A DNA stretch of 64,000 nt from NCBI GenBank assembly GCA_963808545.1, contig CAWEGB010000011.1, positions 372,001 through 436,000 on the forward strand, in the 5' to 3' direction. The DNA comes from JACVRW01 sp963808545. GTDB taxonomy: Bacteria > Actinomycetota > Thermoleophilia > Solirubrobacterales > Thermoleophilaceae. A program made the position numbers and the translations under genes. Positions 60,937 through 64,000 of the stretch are shown piece by piece. Each line of letters opens with the position of its first letter. Within the stretch, counting starts at the first letter, position 1. Under the pieces are notes generated by a model that saw only the letters and a list, made by a program, of their open reading frames with translations, was not told where the DNA came from and made no database searches.

Positions 60937-61772
60937 CCCGTCCCGCCGCCGCCCAGCAGCTCGTCCACGGCGTCTCGGTGGGCCGCCGTGGTGAAGCACT
61001 GGGGCTCGGCGAGCTCCTCCATGGCGATGGCCTGCTCCCAGGTCAGGTCCGCCGCGCCGCGCAACAGCGGCTTCATCATCGCGGTCACGTGCGGCGGCAG
61101 CTCCTCGATCCGGTCGCACCAGTCGAGCGCGGCGGGCAGCAGCGCTTCGTGGGCGTGGACCGAGTTGGCCAGCCCGAGCTCGGCCGCCTCGGCACCAGAG
61201 AGGTGGCGGCCTCCGGCGAACAGCTCGAACGCGCGCTGGTAGCCCAGCCGGCGCGTGAGCAGCCAGCTCGTGCCCACCTCGGGCAACAGGCCGATGCGAC
61301 CGAAGGCCGGAACGAGGCGAGCGCGCTCGGACACGAGGATCAGGTCACAGGCGAGCGCGAAGGCCAGGCCCACCCCGGCCGCCGCTCCGTTGACCGCGGC
61401 GATGAATGTCTTGTCCGTGCGGGTGATCAGCCGGGCGATGCCGCCGAACTCCATCCGGATCCAGCGCCACAGCTCGGGCGCGCCGCCGTCGCCGGCGAGC
61501 ATGGGCCGGGCACTCTCCCGCATGAGCCTCAGATCGCCGCCCGCGCTGAACGCCGGATCCGTGCCGGTCAGGACGACGGCGCGCACCGACTCGTCCGCGG
61601 CCAGCTCGCCGAGCGCCTCCCGCAACCGCACGGTCAGTGCCGCGCTCAGCGGGTTCAGCCGTTCAGGGTCGTTCATGGTGACCGTGGCGCGTGCGCCTTC
61701 ACGCTCCACCAGGACGAGGGCGGGATCGGCCGCGCGGGCCTCCTCGACCACCTCGGTGTAGCTCCTCGGCAT
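60933..61772 (-). CDS. Enoyl-CoA hydratase/isomerase family protein
   Basis: A 279-residue crotonase-fold protein. Markers: VEREGARATVTMNDPERLNP, VRAVVLTGTDPAFSAGGDLR (oxyanion loop), NGAAAGVGLAFALACDLILV, ARLVPAFGRIGLLPEVGTSW and LTRRLGYQRAFELFAGGRHL. The Glu of the second catalytic position is in L-L-P-E-V-G; the first Glu is replaced (GLAFALACD has no Glu), so it may be an isomerase or have a relaxed reaction. It is the gene directly downstream of a TetR regulator on the same strand with a 2-base gap, thus probably autoregulated with it. Confidence 0.88.
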   Translation of the reverse strand: MPRSYTEVVEEARAADPALVLVEREGARATVTMNDPERLNPLSAALTVRLREALGELAADESVRAVVLTGTDPAFSAGGDLRLMRESARPMLAGDGGAPELWRWIRMEFGGIARLITRTDKTFIAAVNGAAAGVGLAFALACDLILVSERARLVPAFGRIGLLPEVGTSWLLTRRLGYQRAFELFAGGRHLSGAEAAELGLANSVHAHEALLPAALDWCDRIEELPPHVTAMMKPLLRGAADLTWEQAIAMEELAEPQCFTTAAHRDAVDELLGGGGTG

Positions 61773-61774
61773 GA

Positions 61775-62362
61775 TCAGGAACCTCCTTTCGTCCGTCGCA
61801 GTGAGTCCCAGGCCGCCTGGGCGAGCGCGCGCTCGGCGGTCTTCATCGAGCTCTGGGTGCGCCCCTCGAGCCAGTGCCGCGAGAACTCCTGAGCGGGCCC
61901 GATGAGCGTCGCGTAGAGCAGGTCACGGGGAAGCGGACGCATGCTCCCGGTGTCCACCTGCCGCTCGAACCACTCGGTCATGCGCCCGAACAGCTCGCGG
62001 TTGAGCGGCGTGATCGCCTCCGCCGCTCCCGGAGGTTGGCCGGCCAGCAGAAAGCGGGCCAGGTCGGGATGGGCGGCGACCCAGCGCAGGTGGTGGCGGA
62101 CGAGCGCTTTCACCGCCCGTTCCGCCCGTTCCGCCCCGCCTTCGCGGCGCAGCACCGTCAGGAAGCCCTCCTGGTAGCTGCGCAGGCCCTCCACGTAGAG
62201 CGCCGCGGCCAGGCCCTCCTTGTCGCCGAAGTGGTGGTAGATCGAGCCCACACTCGCGCCCGAGCGACGGCGGACGTCATCGACGGTGGCGGCCGCCGTT
62301 CCCCGTTCGGCGAACGCCTCCAGCGCTGCGTCGAGAATCACCTGTCGACGGTCGGGTGCCAT
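61775..62362 (-). CDS. TetR-family transcriptional repressor
   Basis: A 195-residue regulator. The helix-turn-helix is MAPDRRQVILDAALEAFAER, then TAAATVDDVRRRSGASVGSI and YHHFGDKEGLAAALYVEG (recognition Y-H-H-F). The C-terminal ligand domain is helical (RRTKGGS end). ATG 62362 is four bases from a 28-base near-perfect palindrome at 62367-62394 that lies between this gene and the divergent gene, so it almost certainly represses both itself and its neighbour. It heads the transcript with the enoyl-CoA hydratase. A fatty acyl-CoA ligand is a fair guess. Confidence 0.92.
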   Translation of the reverse strand: MAPDRRQVILDAALEAFAERGTAAATVDDVRRRSGASVGSIYHHFGDKEGLAAALYVEGLRSYQEGFLTVLRREGGAERAERAVKALVRHHLRWVAAHPDLARFLLAGQPPGAAEAITPLNRELFGRMTEWFERQVDTGSMRPLPRDLLYATLIGPAQEFSRHWLEGRTQSSMKTAERALAQAAWDSLRRTKGGS

Positions 62363-62366
62363 TGGC

Positions 62367-62394
62367 TAGAAGAATATTCTAGAATACTCTTCTA
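62367..62394. promoter_or_regulatory. 28-bp bidirectional TetR operator/promoter palindrome
   Basis: The 28 bases from 62367 to 62394 form a palindrome in which 13 of 14 positions pair (left arm TAGAAGAATATTCT). It is the only AT-rich island in this GC-rich stretch. It fills the 31-base gap between the start codons of the divergent TetR and hypothetical genes; its last base is the A of the latter's ATG. TAGAAT at 62380-62385 is a good -10 element for a transcript starting at or near that ATG, which has no ribosome site, so the hypothetical gene is probably leaderless. Confidence 0.75.
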
Positions 62395-62951
62395 TGTTCG
62401 CGCCCCTTGACGAGTTCCTGTCGCCGTACGACGTTCGCGAGGTCCACTCGATCACGATCGCCTCGCCGCCCGAGCGGGTGATCGAGGTCGCGCGCGGTCT
62501 CACCTGGCGCGACGTGCCGCTGTTCGCCGGGTTGATGGCCGTGCGCAGCCTCCCCGCGCTGCTGGCCGGCCACCGGCCCTCGCTGTCCGGGCCGATCGTC
62601 GACGACTTCACCCGCGCGGGCTTCACCGAGCTCGCCGCTCGCCCCGACGAGCTCGTCTATGGCGCCGTCGGCCGCTTCTGGCACCTGACCGGCGGGCTGC
62701 GGCGCGTGGCCCCCGCCGACTTCGCAGCCTTCTCCGAGCCGGGGTTCGCCAAGACCGCGTTCAACTTCAGCGCACAGCCGGCGCCCTCCGCTCCCGGATC
62801 GACCGTGCTCACGACCGAGACCCGTGTGGCGGCCACCGACGCCGGCGCGCGCAGGAGCTTCCTGCGCTACTGGCGGGTCATTCAGCCCGGCAGCGTGCTC
62901 ATTCGCCGAGTCTGGCTGCGTGCCATCCGCCGAGCCGCAACGGCGGCCTGA
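62394..62951 (+). CDS. Hypothetical protein, SRPBCC/DUF2867-like fold suspected
   Basis: A 185-residue soluble protein divergent from the TetR regulator. It begins FAPLDEFLSPYDVREVHSIT, then IASPPERVIEVARGLTWRDV, later LVYGAVGRFWHLTGGLRRVA, PADFAAFSEPGFAKTAFNFS and SFLRYWRVIQPGSVLIRRVW. The order strand-helix-long beta region-C-terminal helix is that of ligand-binding helix-grip folds. I cannot be sure of the family. The lack of a ribosome site and the promoter at 62380 indicate a leaderless message. It probably handles the ligand sensed by the TetR regulator. Confidence 0.7.
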   Translation: MFAPLDEFLSPYDVREVHSITIASPPERVIEVARGLTWRDVPLFAGLMAVRSLPALLAGHRPSLSGPIVDDFTRAGFTELAARPDELVYGAVGRFWHLTGGLRRVAPADFAAFSEPGFAKTAFNFSAQPAPSAPGSTVLTTETRVAATDAGARRSFLRYWRVIQPGSVLIRRVWLRAIRRAATAA

Positions 62952-62957
62952 GCCGAT

Positions 62958-64000
62958 CTAGGGCGCCAACTCGCGCAGCGCGTCGAGCAGCCGGTCGACC
63001 TCCTCCTCGGTCGTGTAGTGCAGGAAGCCGGCCCGCACCGCGCCCCCGCGCTCGAGGCCGAGCGCGCGCATGGGCTCGAGGGCGTAGTAGTCGCCGTCCC
63101 ACACGTACAGCCCGCGCTCGGCCAGCCGCTCGGCCACGGCCCTCGGCTCGTGGCCGGCGATCCGAAAGCAGAAGGTCGGCGTCCGCTCACGCGAGCCGGG
63201 GATGCCGTACAGGGTCACTCCGTCTGGAAGCCCTGCGAGGAAGCGCTCGGAGAGCGCCCGCTCGTGCGCCTCGATGCCCGCGAACGCGGTGTCGAGATCG
63301 CCGTCTCCCAGTGAGCGCAGGTAGTCGATGGCGGCCACGGCGCCGGCGATCGCCTCGTGCGACAGCGTGCCCGTCTCGAAGCGGTGGCCGGGCGGATGCT
63401 CCGCGGCCGGGCGCACGCGATCGGCGGGCAGCGACTCGGCGAGATCCGCACGTATGTGAGCGATGCCCAGGTGGGGGCCGAAGAACTTGTAGGGCGAGCA
63501 CAGCACGACGTCGAGGCCCAGCTCGCGGGCTCTGAGCCGCCGGTGCGGGGCGAGGTGGACGCCGTCGGCCCAGGCCAGCGCGCCCACCCGGTGGGCGGCG
63601 TCGGCGATGCGGCGAGCGTCCGGGATCGAGCCCACCGCGTTCGAGGCGAGGGTGAAGGCCACCACCCCGGTGCGATCGCCGATCATGCCCTCGAGCGCAT
63701 CGATGTCGAGGGTCACGTCGGTCGTGCGGATCGGCGCCACCCGTACGGTCAGGCCGTGGTCGCGGGCCACGAGCAGCCAGGGCGAGACGTTGGCGTCGTG
63801 GTCGAGCGAGGTCACGACGATCTCGTCGCCGGGCTCGAGCGTCCGCGCCACCGCGTGCGCCAGGAGGAAGTTGAGCGTCGTCATGTTCGCGCCGAACGCG
63901 ATGCCCCCCGGCTCGCCGCCCATGAAGTCGGCGGCGCTTACCCGCGCGCCCTCGATCAGCTCGTCGGACGCCGCCGAGGTGGGAAACGCGCCGCCCAGAT
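62958..64000 (-). CDS. Class V aminotransferase, cysteine desulfurase-like (partial)
   Basis: The frame runs off the right edge of the window, so the 5' end is missing; the visible part is about 346 residues. Upstream of the ATG at 63923 the frame continues with FPTSAASDELIEGARVSAAD, typical of the cysteine desulfurase-like branch. Other markers: IVVTSLDHDANVSPWLLVA, VGALAWADGVHLAPHRRL (PLP-stacking and Asp region), VVLCSPYKFFGPHLGIAHI with Lys in S-P-Y-K-F-F-G-P-H (internal aldimine), and HRFETGTLSHEAIAGAVAAI. The family removes sulfur or NH3 from amino acids. The usual Cys loop of SufS is not seen, so the real substrate is unclear. Confidence 0.85.
   Translation of the reverse strand, partial: LGGAFPTSAASDELIEGARVSAADFMGGEPGGIAFGANMTTLNFLLAHAVARTLEPGDEIVVTSLDHDANVSPWLLVARDHGLTVRVAPIRTTDVTLDIDALEGMIGDRTGVVAFTLASNAVGSIPDARRIADAAHRVGALAWADGVHLAPHRRLRARELGLDVVLCSPYKFFGPHLGIAHIRADLAESLPADRVRPAAEHPPGHRFETGTLSHEAIAGAVAAIDYLRSLGDGDLDTAFAGIEAHERALSERFLAGLPDGVTLYGIPGSRERTPTFCFRIAGHEPRAVAERLAERGLYVWDGDYYALEPMRALGLERGGAVRAGFLHYTTEEEVDRLLDALRELAP

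Overview
The window is high-GC DNA (about 70 percent by eye) with many GTG starts, tightly overlapping genes and short intergenic gaps. Gene content (PduO-type cobalamin adenosyltransferase, SARP regulator, DUF1015 and DUF1918 proteins, an EthA-like monooxygenase, a PKD-repeat exoprotein with a basic beta-rich tail) points to a soil actinobacterium. Thermoleophilia/Solirubrobacterales is the best guess, but this is inferred from gene families and not proven. All function calls rest on motifs read from the translated sequence; no database search was run.

Layout. (1) 1-3.6 kb: a UbiA prenyltransferase, then a minus-strand block (LigD-type 3'-phosphoesterase, isochorismatase-like hydrolase, metallophosphoesterase, membrane protein). 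(2) 3.6-20.9 kb: a decayed accessory zone. Intact genes (NAD-dependent formate dehydrogenase, quinol-type NO reductase with a cysteine-rich membrane partner, GNAT, DivIVA-like protein, MFS pump, FAD monooxygenase, small regulators) alternate with gene relics and a family of short palindromic intergenic repeats, including a 102-bp perfect direct repeat. An AfsR-type ATPase relic is split by a mosaic insert flanked by an 8-bp direct repeat. An SGNH-hydrolase gene appears as two complementary pieces 16 kb apart. (3) 20.9-38 kb: catabolic and detoxification genes, many translationally coupled (SirB1-like protein/EthA-like monooxygenase; RraA-like aldolase/aminotransferase; VOC/UvrA-like ATPase), a luciferase-like oxidoreductase fused to hemerythrin, tandem epoxide hydrolases, and relics of a serine recombinase and a frameshifted membrane protein. 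(4) 38-48.4 kb: housekeeping-like genes, with tRNA-Arg(TCT) and tRNA-Pro(TGG), a HhH-GPD protein, DUF1015, a PKD exoprotein, PduO, OsmC, a Nudix hydrolase and a rhodanese. (5) 48.4-64 kb: a beta-oxidation set (thiolase, acyl-CoA dehydrogenase, two enoyl-CoA hydratases, PaaH-like dehydrogenase) interleaved with a large SARP-ATPase regulator, an FAD oxidoreductase, a Ser/Thr kinase and a TetR regulator whose operator can be read directly, ending in a class V aminotransferase cut by the window edge.

How genes work together: the acyl-CoA genes at 48.4, 55.4, 56.6, 58.6 and 60.9 kb cover every step of a fatty-acid or phenylacetate-like beta-oxidation spiral. The NO reductase and its overlapping partner form a two-gene detoxification unit. 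The AraC-VOC-UvrA trio looks like a drug-response cassette. The most unusual material is the repeat-marked rearrangement zone, the qNOR partner with a transposase-like zinc motif, the flavin-hemerythrin fusion, and the 28-bp bidirectional operator at 62.37 kb.
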